Positions 11,356 through 20,901 of a DNA stretch of 64,000 nucleotides are shown here, one piece after another. The DNA is from Marsupella aquatica. Lineage: Eukaryota > Marchantiophyta. Numbering within the stretch: the stretch's first letter is position 1; every line of letters begins with the position of its first letter. The DNA is taken from NCBI GenBank assembly GCA_973895155.1, contig OZ316893.1:26598001-26662000 (forward strand), written 5' to 3'. Below the pieces are notes generated by a model, which was not told the origin of the DNA, did not search any database, and saw only the letters and a list, made by a program, of their open reading frames with translations. A program made the position numbers and the translations under genes.

Positions 11356-12879
11356 TTTAGCAACAATTTGAGCAATCCCAACCTGCTCAACAATCTGTCC
11401 TGCCTTGGCCAATCCTGCCATAGGTCCATGGACTGTCTGCTCGCCCCTAGCTGCGGTCGCTACTGTCTCAATAGACCGCAAGCTCACCAATGGACGATCA
11501 GTAACACCAAAAGAGCGCATCCGCAATTGTTCAGCTAATCCCAAGCTGATAATCCAAGTCAAGCAATTCAAATCCATGGCTTGACCAAGGACTTGGCGGC
11601 GTGAACTCTCTGACACAGAAGCAACTACAGTAGTGCCTGTCAAAAATCCCATAGCACGCTCTCTTTCATCAATAGTAGGTTCCACTAACTGCTGTAGAGC
11701 TGTATCCCATACAAGTCCAGGCCCACCTGCTCTAAATGCATATGAAGCAGAATGGCTCACAAAAATGGGGAATGCATAACGTGGGCGACCAACTACATTG
11801 ACCACTGCCAATGGAGGTCTGTCAGGCTGGGTCACACCTTGTGCACGACGCCCTGGATCCAAAATATCATCCACCACCAAGGTTGCTGAGCGAGGAATGC
11901 TATCAAATGCTCGCTTCAACACCTCACAAGGTAACAAATTAGTCCACCACAAGCGTGGACGATGTGCACAAGAACCCACACGTGCAGCATCCAATAACAC
12001 AGCAGGTCCAATCCAAGACTTAACCTGATGAACGCTGGCAACAAGTCGATGACGATCATCACCCAATAATGGCATATTCTCCAAAATGTAGGCAGGGGAA
12101 TGTGTCTGATGCAACTGAAGATGACGCAACACCCGTAACATCTCCCAAAACAATGCAGATCTTGGATCATGAAGTCCATGTCCAACTCCAGCTCTAGATT
12201 GACCTTGACATGGCCAACCTGCAATCACCAAATCAATGGGGCCAACGCGATCCAGATGATCCGCCCCCAACAATGAAATATCAGCTGGTAATGCATGCTG
12301 ATAACCACGAACGGCATCCACTGGCAACAATTGTGGGTAGCGTTCGACCAACAATGCCACATGACGTAATGAGACTCTACGTGCTGTCTCATCAGTCTCC
12401 ACATACAAATAACGATGCACTGGAATGCCGGCTTGAAGAACGGCAGCCAATCCAGTGCTAATTCCACCAAATAAATCCAACAAACAAATACCCTCATGTG
12501 GATATTGCCATGCAATAGGAGTAGTATCCAGTGGTGAAAGAGTCACTGGTCCATTTGCAGTTGATTGCTCTGCTCCTGATTGCGGTGTAAAAGCATGACG
12601 CCATGCATCATGTATCAATCGGGCCGCACTTTGTGGCAAGGCCTGTCCAGTACCCCATACTGGTGTCACAACACTATCAATGGGCAATCCATGCATCAAG
12701 TGTTCCTCATGTGCCTCCTCCACCATAGGAACATCTACTGCATGTGCGTTACCCTCAATCAAATCATCAGCTCCAGTAATCAAACTACTAAATGCTGCCA
12801 AAGATAATGGTGCAGATTTGGGGCCTCCAACAGGTCCACTAAATCGCACGGGCAATTGACTCAATTGAGCATCTCCAGA
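11353..12879 (-). CDS. C5-cytosine DNA methyltransferase domain embedded in gypsy pol
   Basis: A 503-codon open stretch with no stop, between protease and RT and in the same frame as both. Residues about 120-440 carry the C5-methyltransferase motifs: motif I LLDLFGGIS (SAM binding, about 128-136), motif IV GWPCQGQSRAG with the nucleophilic Cys at about 219, motif VI LENM (about 261-264), motif VIII HRPRLWWTN (about 301-309), motif IX-like PTIDERERAMGF (about 396-407), and motif X LGQAMDLNCLTW. The DLFGGISTGL and RYLYVETDE stretch recalls the DRM/DNMT3 side more than MET1, but there is no UBA or PWWP domain. Inferred role: methylating the element's own DNA or its target. It has no visible start codon of its own and would be made as part of the polyprotein. 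The surrounding frame has ten nonsense codons, but this part has none. Confidence 0.9.
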   Translation of the reverse strand, partial: SGDAQLSQLPVRFSGPVGGPKSAPLSLAAFSSLITGADDLIEGNAHAVDVPMVEEAHEEHLMHGLPIDSVVTPVWGTGQALPQSAARLIHDAWRHAFTPQSGAEQSTANGPVTLSPLDTTPIAWQYPHEGICLLDLFGGISTGLAAVLQAGIPVHRYLYVETDETARRVSLRHVALLVERYPQLLPVDAVRGYQHALPADISLLGADHLDRVGPIDLVIAGWPCQGQSRAGVGHGLHDPRSALFWEMLRVLRHLQLHQTHSPAYILENMPLLGDDRHRLVASVHQVKSWIGPAVLLDAARVGSCAHRPRLWWTNLLPCEVLKRAFDSIPRSATLVVDDILDPGRRAQGVTQPDRPPLAVVNVVGRPRYAFPIFVSHSASYAFRAGGPGLVWDTALQQLVEPTIDERERAMGFLTGTTVVASVSESSRRQVLGQAMDLNCLTWIISLGLAEQLRMRSFGVTDRPLVSLRSIETVATAARGEQTVHGPMAGLAKAGQIVEQVGIAQIVAK

Positions 12880-13177
12880 TTACCAATCAGGTCGGTACGA
12901 CACTGATTCATTCCAAAAATCAAGAACAAATCCCATAGGATAGAGAACTGTACATCCCACCAAGACATCATATGACTCAGCCTTAGTCAAAATAGCTCAA
13001 GCCTGGATCCGTGAGTTATCCTTTGAATGATCCTCCTAAATCCTGAGTTCAAGTGCTCGTCGAGTGATATGTTGTGTGGGTGTAGGTCCTCCCAATGAAG
13101 TCTGAATGGGAAAGGGACACTCCTCCAAGTCATCAGGATGCAATCCCAATCCTCTTATCGCAGACTTACCCAACACC
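12880..13177 (-). pseudogene. Gypsy aspartic protease C-terminal part
   Basis: Continues the protease after the frameshift in the active-site region: GKSAIRGLGL, then YDVLVGCTVLYPMG, a typical retropepsin second strand and ILGMDFL-equivalent. Three in-frame stops occur at 13036-13038 (TAG), 12997-12999 (TGA) and 12880-12882 (TAA). The same frame leads straight into the methyltransferase. Confidence 0.75.
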
Positions 13178-15310
13178 AGTATCCAGTAACACTCGCTCTG
13201 GCTGGTATATTGCTCCAGAAGGCCCAACTAATCGGAAGATATCACTCTGATTATCCAACGATATGACGCTAGGTTTAAACCTAGTCCTCTCATAAGCAGG
13301 GCGCACGGGTAAATCTATCAACCTTGCCGCTGCTGCATGCCATGTTTCATTACTGGCAATAGGTGGATTCAACTCCATTGCTTCAGAATTGGGCGTTGCT
13401 TCTGCACGCGAAGCAACAGCTGGAGTGTCCTTGCATAATGTGGCCGCCAATCTGAACACCTCTGCTGGACTAACTCCCAATGTCAACATATCCATAGCTG
13501 AAAATAATGGCGTGCGCACTATAGTAGTGGCCACCCCCAACAAGGTACTTGTCATCCCTGTCACAACATCACTTGAATCCGCCAACTTACCCCCACCTGG
13601 GTTAGTCCGAACCGGATTCATAGAGGTAGTTTGAACTGCCTCTAACAATGTAAACGATTGGGGAAGCTTCGTTTGACGACAAATATCCCCTCTCTGAGGA
13701 TCCAACTCTACCACTGCTCCTCGTGGCTCAAGGGCTTTAACTGCTCCTCGAGTCAAAGCTGCTGATGCATCAACATGCGCAGTGCCACACATAAATCCCA
13801 TGGTGGCAAGATCTCCATCAGCTCCATAAGAGGTTGAAGCTCCATAGGATGTAGAAGCCCCATCACTAGCAGTAGGTCTAACTTGAGAACTAGCCATTGC
13901 AGCTAGTTGTTGCTCCAATTGAGCAATCTTTGCATCTTTAGGATCTGTGGTAACGATAGGAGCAACATCACCTCCCTGTCTTCCTGCATGTGGCATGCCT
14001 CGATCACGTCCACCACCTCTAACTCCTCTTCCCTGATCATACGAACGTGATCCTCCCCGTCGTAGTTCAGGATGAAGTACAAAACACCTATCTTTGGTGT
14101 GTCCAGAAACTCCACAATGATCACACTGTCGTTGATCAGGCGTAGATGCCCCTCCTTGCCCCCTATTATCCGAGCAATATCTTTGGGCATGATCCCCACC
14201 ACAAGTCCAACATCCTGATTGTTGTCCAACATAAGAAGGCACAGGTCTCTAACTAGTAGATTCCCGTGTCGTAGGCTTCTCTCTCTGGCTCTTACGTGCA
14301 GTAGGTTGCGGTGTGGGCGTCGATGCAACCTTTGGTGCTTCCTTGGCAAATCCGGAAGTCACCACCTTCTCATTCACCATATTGAGCTCGATGCGCTCAG
14401 CAAGTGCAAAAACTATAACCAATGTGGGATCTGAATCCCTCAATAGAGTGGCATCTCTCACTCTACGACGCAACTCCCTATCCAGAATTGCATACCAAAA
14501 TTGGACCGCTTGGGCCTCTGTCACTCCTTGTGTGACCGTAATCAATCTTCGCATACGAGTGTATGCCTCACGTAGGCTCTCTCCAGTCTTGCACTGAAAC
14601 TCCTGAAGACCCTTCAACTTATCGGTTCTCACACCCTGATAGTTCTGCTTCAATACTTCAAAGAACTTCATCACAGGATTAAATGTTGGCGCAACTCCAC
14701 TCCCAGCCACAATCACACCGGTAGGAGTAGCGGTGGATGCTGATGGAGTGCCACTCTGGCTAGTGCTACTAGAAGAAGCCGCAGCTGTAGCAATGGGTTG
14801 GGCAACCGCACTTGTGCCATAAGTGATGGACACATAGTTTGGTGACCAATGTTGTCTCCATGCCTCAATATCCACTAAATGAGCCTTTCGAAACTCATGG
14901 TAGTCATCCATGGGTGGCCCCTCCAAATGCTGAAACAACCCTTTCCAAGCCATGAAAGGTGTGAACAATGTGGCATTACGCATTGTCTGCATATCACACC
15001 ACGTATCAAACTCTTGGATGAAATCATCCAAATCAATCGTGCCAACTGCACCAGAGTATCTCCTCGGTCCTTTCGTGGCCCCATACATCTCTTCCATATC
15101 CCACAACAATGGAACAGTCACTTGATGTCGAGGAGAACTAGCTACTAACTCCTCGTCAGAATCACTATCTGAAACCCCACTTGTAGCCACTAACAATGTT
15201 GTCGGCCAAAATTGCACTCCACTCTGAGTGAAACCAGACTGTCATCCCTCGGGTAGCCCCGTATCACCAGAGGACTCCGTGATGACCAATTTTCCCTAAA
15301 TGGTCACCAT
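13166..15310 (-). pseudogene. Gypsy gag with two zinc knuckles and N-terminal half of protease
   Basis: The likely start is the ATG at 15308-15310, which is in frame with the capsid. Nonsense codons follow at 15296-15298, 15242-15244 and 14249-14251. The capsid region includes WKGLFQHLEGPP and FQCKTGESLREAYTRMRRLI, a retrotransposon gag signature. Two CCHC-type knuckles lie at about 14174-14212 (CWTCGGDHAQRYC, one residue short in the second gap) and 14084-14125 (CDHCGVSGHTKDRC). Basic and low-complexity segments (repeats of GASTSY) come next. The frame ends at the protease active site LLDTG, where an extra G in a G-run creates a stop at 13166-13168. Confidence 0.85.
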
Positions 15311-15341
15311 CAACTCACCACTATCAATAATCAACCGATTG

Positions 15342-15742
15342 GCGGAACGGTGTTCCGCGGATACCAATCACTCAATCGCGGAAGGGTGTTCCGTAATGCA
15401 CCACCACCAATCTCCAAGACAATTGACGAAACAGTGTTCCGTCAATTGCTTAGTTGCGGGACAATGTTCCGCAACCAACCCTTCTTCACAACGTAGACGA
15501 GATGTGTAATGGGGCAGACCAATCTTCAATATGCACCCACGACGGAATAGTGTTCCGTGGAAAACCAATCTTCCCAAAATTATCACAACAAAATGGTAAT
15601 TTGTACCCGATCGTTCTCCAATATGCACTCACGACGGAACAGTGTTCCGTGGAAGACCAATCTTCCCAAAACTGCCACGATGGAACGGTGTTCCGCGGTC
15701 AACCAATCTCCAATATGCCCTCTCAACGGAACGGTGTTCCGT
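15342..15742. repeat. Array of eight short inverted repeats in the gypsy 5' leader
   Basis: Eight copies of CGGAAC-3 bases-GTTCCG, some degenerate, are centred near 15350, 15386, 15434, 15465, 15550, 15642, 15688 and 15734. The best arms are longer: GCGGAAC/GTTCCGC (first), AATTGACG.AAC/GTTCCGTCAATT (third, one mismatch) and ACGGAAC/GTTCCGT (sixth and eighth). Each is followed by an ACCAATCT-like stretch on the plus strand, giving a unit of about 46 bp in the right half. They lie between the 5' LTR and the gag start. In RNA each would form a hairpin; as DNA each would be a symmetric protein site. Confidence 0.85.
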
Positions 15743-16403
15743 GGAAGACCTTCACAACCCTATTGCTGCGAAAACCCCGCCGCAATTCCCGGACAAAGTC
15801 TCTGTTCACTCACTTTGTCATTTTCCTTGTGCCCTAGGTCGCCGCCGCACCTCGCCTCTCCGCGGTGCACTATGTCGCCTCTCCGCGGTGCGCTATGTTG
15901 CCGTAGGGGACACAATTCGTCAACATCCAATGTCGCTTTCTTCAAAGAAATGCACTATCCGTCAACATCAAACTTGATGAATCTCAAATCCGCAACATAC
16001 AACTTCAATGATCAACCCCCGATTGGAACCATCCCCAACCAGAATCACAAACAATCACAAGTCCGACCAACTTGCCTTCACAAAACCGCAGCGAATACTC
16101 TTAGCAATCCGCGCATAACAATCGACGATAACTTCCGATCATCGACCGCACATTCAGTCCTCCAAAATGCTACAATGTCGATCAATGCAAATCGCAACTC
16201 CAAACGCGCAACTCAACAACTCAAAGCTCCGCATCCACTCGAGCTTTCTCAACACCAACTTGTAACAGATCGAGATACTAGCAATCCGTTCAACAACAAA
16301 ACCCGATCCGAGATACCACGAATCGTCAACAACAAAACTTCAACGAAATCGAACTTCTATTTGCACGATCCGTACATCAGAATTCGAAGCTGATCTTTCA
16401 ATG
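15743..16403 (-). other. Gypsy 5' leader, proximal part
   Basis: About 660 bases between the 5' LTR segment and the hairpin array. I see no protein similarity and no standard tRNA-iMet primer site right after the LTR segment. A long open frame on the plus strand here is antisense to the element and has no family features. Confidence 0.5.
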
Positions 16404-16732
16404 TAATCTTCTTCAATAGTGCAAATCGAACAACGATCGGTGCTAATCCAACAACGATCCCATCCAACGCGATCACACATGTATGTCAAGCCCAACGCAC
16501 CTTGTGCTTCAAGGAATCCACGTTACATGCACACAACCTGGTCAGCCACACCATAGCCACCAAGCTCATGCTCAAAGGCTCAACATTGAAAGATGAGGCC
16601 TTTGAGCCAACACAAGGGGATAACTATCCCTCACACCAACTCAAACTAAACATAGTGCTCATGTAGCACACATACAAACCTCTATACCTAGATAGTACGA
16701 TATACTTTACTACCACTCTAAATGGTGTGACA
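16404..16732 (-). repeat. Gypsy LTR segment B, 5' copy
   Basis: 329 bp, TGTCACACC at its outer end, directly bordered by the CATA duplication. It matches 7586-7913 with about four differences. Unlike the 3' end, it is not flanked by segment A. Confidence 0.9.
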
Positions 16733-16736
16733 CATA
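16733..16736. repeat. Target-site duplication of the gypsy element, right copy (CATA)
   Basis: Matches 7445-7448; the copia RT reading frame resumes just beyond it. Confidence 0.75.
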
Positions 16737-16866
16737 ACTGCCCTACGTCAAGCATAGCTTGCCAGCCTCCAAGTCCCTAGTGATCTCCATACCCAAAATC
16801 CTCTTAGCTGGCCCTAAGTCCTTCATCTTAAACTCTGCACTAAGCAGTGCCTTGAGCTTAACAATC
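16737..16866 (-). pseudogene. Copia RT fragment between the gypsy and MITE-like insertions
   Basis: Minus-strand reading LKALLSAEFKMKDLG, then ILGMEITRD and GKLCLT, the standard copia RT block after the YVDD motif. An in-frame TAG occurs at 16743-16745. It joins 17537-18060 upstream and 6636-7444 downstream. Confidence 0.88.
16862..16866. repeat. Target-site duplication of the MITE-like insert, left copy (CAATC)
   Basis: Repeated at 17532-17536. One copy restores the continuous copia frame RSEIVKLKALL. Confidence 0.88.
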
Positions 16867-17531
16867 AGTGGTGGACCTCGCCACCCAGCGCCCTCACCAA
16901 TCCCAGCACTTGCGCCTAAGTGCCCAAACGCCTCCACGGAATACCTCGAGCAAGCATCCCAGTGCCTCTAGCACCACCTGCGGCCCCTCCCATACGAAGT
17001 CGCACCTGCTCACCTACACGACCGCTACTCAACGGTCCTCACAGCCTGCACAAGCAACCAAGCACCTTGGTAAGTAACCCCTCAAGATCTAGAACTCGCC
17101 AAGTCTAGCCTCCTAACTCAAGCTCAACAGACGTTGGTAAATAGATCAGTGATAGGTCCTCCCGATGCCATAAGCCGAAACCAGAACTCACACCCACTGT
17201 CCGTCCAGGACAGTTCCTTCCTTGGGCGCGGCCCGGGTTTCCCCTCGTACCTATCCATCACCAACTGACCGCCTTGACCTCAGGACATGCTCATGGCCCA
17301 AATAGCGTAGCTTGTCCTTGACCCGACCCGACCAGCCATAGGCTAGTCCAAGTCCTTAGTGTGTGTTCCCAGCTTGGCCCCTTGCCTCGCCAGTGCCACG
17401 CCTCACTGCCCACAAGTCTGCCCATGCTAAGTCCTTCCCGGATGGCCTATCCGGGCCTGGACCATAAGGGAGCTCGGCGTCGGAGTCAATGACGCCGGAA
17501 CTAAGTATTAAGGTAGTCGAGTTCCGCGACT
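16867..17531. mobile_element. 665 bp GC-rich non-autonomous DNA-transposon-like insert (MITE-like)
   Basis: It interrupts copia RT just after the YVDDMLIVAKD block and is flanked by perfect CAATC duplications. Its ends, AGTGGTGGACCTCGCCACCC and the inverted AGTCGCGGAACTCGACTACC, agree at about 14 of 20 positions, suggesting terminal inverted repeats. It is clearly richer in GC than its host and has no recognisable transposase. The 5 bp duplication and ends do not identify a superfamily for me; a SINE or other short element is not excluded. Confidence 0.65.
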
Positions 17532-17536
17532 CAATC
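17532..17536. repeat. Target-site duplication of the MITE-like insert, right copy (CAATC)
   Basis: Matches 16862-16866. Confidence 0.88.
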
Positions 17537-18060
17537 TCAGATCTATCCTTGGCCACAATAAGCATGTCATCCACATAAAGTACTAAAATAATAAACCCAA
17601 AGACAACATTCTTCATCGGTTTAAGATACACACATGAGTCAAACACACTCTTGTGAAAGCCATGTGCACGAATCCAATCATCAAACCGCTTATTCCACTG
17701 CCTTGGTGATTGCTTCAACCCATATAAAGATTTCAACAATCTGCAAACCAAATCCTCTTGCCCTTTCTTCACAAAACCTAGCGGCTGTCTCATGAAGATC
17801 ACCTCTTCTAAGGTGCCATAGAGGAAAGTTGTGACAACATCCATCTGATTTAGCAGCAAACCAAACATAACAACAAGCACACACAATAGCCGTATTGTTG
17901 AGTACTTAGCAACTGGTGAGAAAACCTCATTGTAATCCACACCTTTTTCTTGTGTGAATCCCTTGGCTACCAACCTAGCCTTGTAGACCTTTGATCCACC
18001 TCCCGTGGATTGATCCTTCAACTTGTATACCCACTTGCTGTCCCTCAGGTAGCTTGACAA
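17537..18060 (-). pseudogene. Copia reverse transcriptase N-terminal part
   Basis: Minus strand: SKWVYKLKDQ, YKARLVAKGFTQ, VDYNEVFSPVAK, then LYGLKQSPRQWNKRFD and the catalytic LYVDDMLIVAKD, all classic copia RT blocks. The frame is open across this part and is then cut by the MITE-like insert, which adds a spurious tail until a stop inside the insert. Confidence 0.92.
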
Positions 18061-18169
18061 GCTCCCAAGTTTTGTTGTCCTTCAGTGACTGCATCTCCGT
18101 TTGCATTGCTGCAGTCCACTCCTGCTTCTTCTTAGAAGCACTTGCCTCATGAAATGAAGAAGTGGAATA

Positions 18170-18956
18170 TCAACGCATCACCCTCATCATCAGTAACAAA
18201 ATCCTCCTCTTGCAATTGAGATGAATCAACCCACTGTCCATACCTTGGTGGAGCGCGTACAGTGCGAATCTTGGTGGAGCGCGTACAGTGCGACCAAATG
18301 TTCTTCTAGATGATGACTTTGGTTGATCTATGTGTGCTAGTATAATCTGAAGCTCAACAACATCCACTTGCTGCTCACCAACATCAACAAATTCCTCTGG
18401 TTTTTTTGGCACAAGAACCAACTCCATAAATTGGATCAACTCTTTCTCTTTGGTCATGCACCTCATGACCAATCTCCCCCTCAATGAGATCCGGGAAATG
18501 AGATTTTCCTTTGTGAGTACGGGAGACCTGAGTCTTCTCCCCCTCCTTTAATAATCTGGATTCATTGAAGGAAACATCCCTACTGACAACCAACTTACAG
18601 GCAATAGGATCCCATAGCCTATAGGCCTTCACACCACTCTGGTACCCAAGAAAAACACATTTCTTATAGGTAGGATCCAACTTGATCCTATTTTGCTTTG
18701 GTGTGAGAGCATATGCATCACTTCCAAAAACTACCAAGCCATGATAGTCTGTTTGCCGCTTATAGTGCATCTCAAACGATGTTTTGAAATTGATAGCACA
18801 AGAAGGAGAAAGGTTTACCAAATAAGCTACGATATTAACAGCTTCTACCCAAAATTCTTGTGATAAACCAGATTGGCTCAACATACTCCGTGATCGCTCC
18901 AATAGTGTCTGATTGAGGCTCTCAACGACACCATTATGCTGCGGAGTATAAATCAT
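18170..18956 (-). pseudogene. Copia integrase C-terminal half and linker
   Basis: Includes the catalytic Glu context YTPQHNGVVESLNQT and the conserved FGSDAYAL, KKCVFLGYQSGVKAYRLWDP and VVSRDVSFNE of copia integrase C-termini, then an acidic linker to RT. Frame breaks occur near 18390-18480 and upstream at 18957. Confidence 0.88.
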
Positions 18957-19199
18957 GGTGAGATGACAAGTTATCCCCTATTCTGAACAGTACCCTTCAA
19001 ATTCCACTGAAGTGTACTCCCCGTCGTTGTCTGACCTCAGACTCTTCATTCTTTTATCCAAACACTTGACCGTGTTTCCAGTCTGATTCTCCATCTGGGC
19101 CTCCTACTTCTTAAAAATGGACAAGACATCAGACTTATGCGTCATGAAATACATTCACACAAATCTTGAATAATCATCAATAAATGATACATAGTACAA

Positions 19200-19620
19200 C
19201 TTTCTAGAGTGTGAGGGAGTCAGAGATGGACCCACACGTCACTATATATGTACTCAAGAATCGCTTTAGAACGATGAGTTCCAACACCAAAAGCATGACG
19301 ATGCTTCTTTCCAAGAATGCAATGACAGAACTCTAATTTACAAGATTGCAAATAAAAAATGAGTCCATTCTTCCGTAAGATAGCCAAACTCTTCTCACTC
19401 ATGTGGCCTAGCCGTGAATGCCACAGTTGAGTCATCTCCTTGTGAGACTTGGTTACATTGGCCTCTCCACATACAATATTGCCCTGCAACACATACAAAT
19501 TCTTTTATCTGCTCCCCTTCAAAATCACTCTCTCCCGACCTGACTTGAAGTTCACCCATCAATAACGCTCCATCGATGACCATTTGAATCCAACACACCG
19601 AGTGAAATTAGATTCTTACG
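19200..19620 (-). pseudogene. Copia GAG-pre-integrase and integrase N-terminal part
   Basis: Minus-strand LWHSRLGHMSEKSL with Cys pairs CEFCHC-like downstream (the HHCC zinc finger), then IYSDVWV carrying the first catalytic Asp of integrase. The upstream frame holds VIDG and YVPGMRKNLISL-type protease-to-integrase linker sequence with shifts. Confidence 0.82.
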
Positions 19621-19959
19621 CATGCCAGGTACATACCTGACTCCGAATATAGTGCGCATAGCGCCATCAAACATTTGAATCTTCAGCACCAATACCCTTA
19701 ATTTGACAAGAGTGATCATTCCTATCAGAACTGAATCGTTTGAAATAGAGTAAGAACTGAAAAACTCATGAATGTAACAAATGTGAAAAGAGCAAGCACA
19801 ATCAAGAATCCACAGATCATCTGCTCTCCTAGATGACGTGCACAGGGCATACCCCTGGCTTCATAATACATACTCATCATGGAGTAAATCAACATCTCCA
19901 TCAACCCTAGCCACATTTGCCGATGAAGATTCAGTTGCCTTTCCCTTATAGTCTCGCTT

Positions 19960-20901
19960 GAAGTGTCCAACCTTGTTGCACTTCCAACATGTCACCTACC
20001 TCCTCTAAGGGGATTTTCCCCTGGACTTAGATCTGGATTTAGATCTAAACTGGGTTCTACGGTCCCCAGTTGGTCGCTGCATACTCCTCCCACGGTTAAC
20101 ATTGAGGGCAATACCGGATGATGAAGGCTGTGACGTGATGTGCATCTTCTATTGAAGATCATCACTAAGCAGAGAACTTACCACGTCATTGTATGAAATG
20201 ATATCTCTATCACAATGCAACAACACCCGTGATAGGGACTGGTAAGATGGAGACAATGAATTGAGAAGTTGTAGAGTCTTCGTTTCATCATTCAAAGTCT
20301 CCCCAAGGTTTTCCAAGTCAACGACCATGTCGTTGAAAGCATCCACGTGGTCCTGCAACTTCGTACCGGTTTTCTTCATCCTTAAACTCATCAGTTTGTA
20401 GGAAGTGTAGAGTCGGTTCGATAACTCCTTGCGGTGATACTTGCTCTGCAATTTTTCAAGCAAGGACATGCAATCCTTATGTGCACCCAACTGTTTGATG
20501 ATGGGAGGCATGAGATAGAGTGTACCACACCACACTCCTTGCTCCTGCATGCGGTCCCTTTGTTTCTCATTAACATTGTCTTCACGAGGGCTCAACAATT
20601 GGCCCATCCTTGAAGCATAGAGCACTCTCTTCACCTGCTTCTCCCATAGTAGGTAGTCAGAGCGCCCATCATACTTTGTCACTTCATACTTGGGTCCCCC
20701 AAGCTTGAACGTCCCCATCTTCTTCTTTTGCACTACCGTGAGTTCCGGTAGTAGAACAACTTCCTCCACCACATGCCGCACCGGTGATGGTACCGGTGTC
20801 ACGTACTCTTCCTCCTGCTCCTCTCTCTCCACCTCAAAATGTCACGGTGATCCTCGTGCTTCAAGTTTCACGTCTTCAAAAATCTCCTTCGAATCATTCA
20901 T
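19960..20901 (-). pseudogene. Copia gag
   Basis: Probable ATG at 20899-20901 followed by a TGA at codon 20. Then an open gag reading: KYDGRSDYLLWEKQVKRVL, LYTSYKLMSLRMK, LNSLSPSYQSL, which is the UBN2-type copia gag. After a TGA near 20150 come an RS-rich stretch and a zinc knuckle, CWKCNKVGHFKRDY, whose last Cys is replaced by Tyr. Confidence 0.88.

Larger units (their letters stand above)
7449..16732 (-). mobile_element. Ty3/gypsy LTR retrotransposon encoding a cytosine methyltransferase and a PHD finger, nested in copia
   Basis: 9284 bp on the minus strand. Order: 5' LTR segment (16732-16404), 1.1 kb leader with eight hairpin repeats, gag with two zinc knuckles, protease, C5-cytosine methyltransferase, RT (YIDD), RNase H, integrase (zinc finger and DDE), PHD finger, polypurine tract, 3' LTR region. 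RT before integrase defines the gypsy order. The shared LTR segment has only about 4 differences in 329 bp, so insertion is recent relative to copia. Pol is one reading frame broken by nonsense codons; gag and pol are separated by a frameshift at the protease active site. Methyltransferases inside retrotransposons are known (a 2018 report by de Mendoza and colleagues on a charophyte and dinoflagellates, from memory); the PHD addition is less familiar to me. Confidence 0.92.

Noticed and set aside
14249-14251. Suppressible amber codon between capsid and zinc knuckles as a programmed readthrough
   Set aside because: Many other stops of the same mutational type occur along gag and pol, so simple nonsense mutation is more likely.
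15557-16393. 278-codon plus-strand open frame in the gypsy leader
   Set aside because: It is antisense to the element, overlaps the hairpin array and LTR-proximal leader, has low-complexity composition and no family motif.
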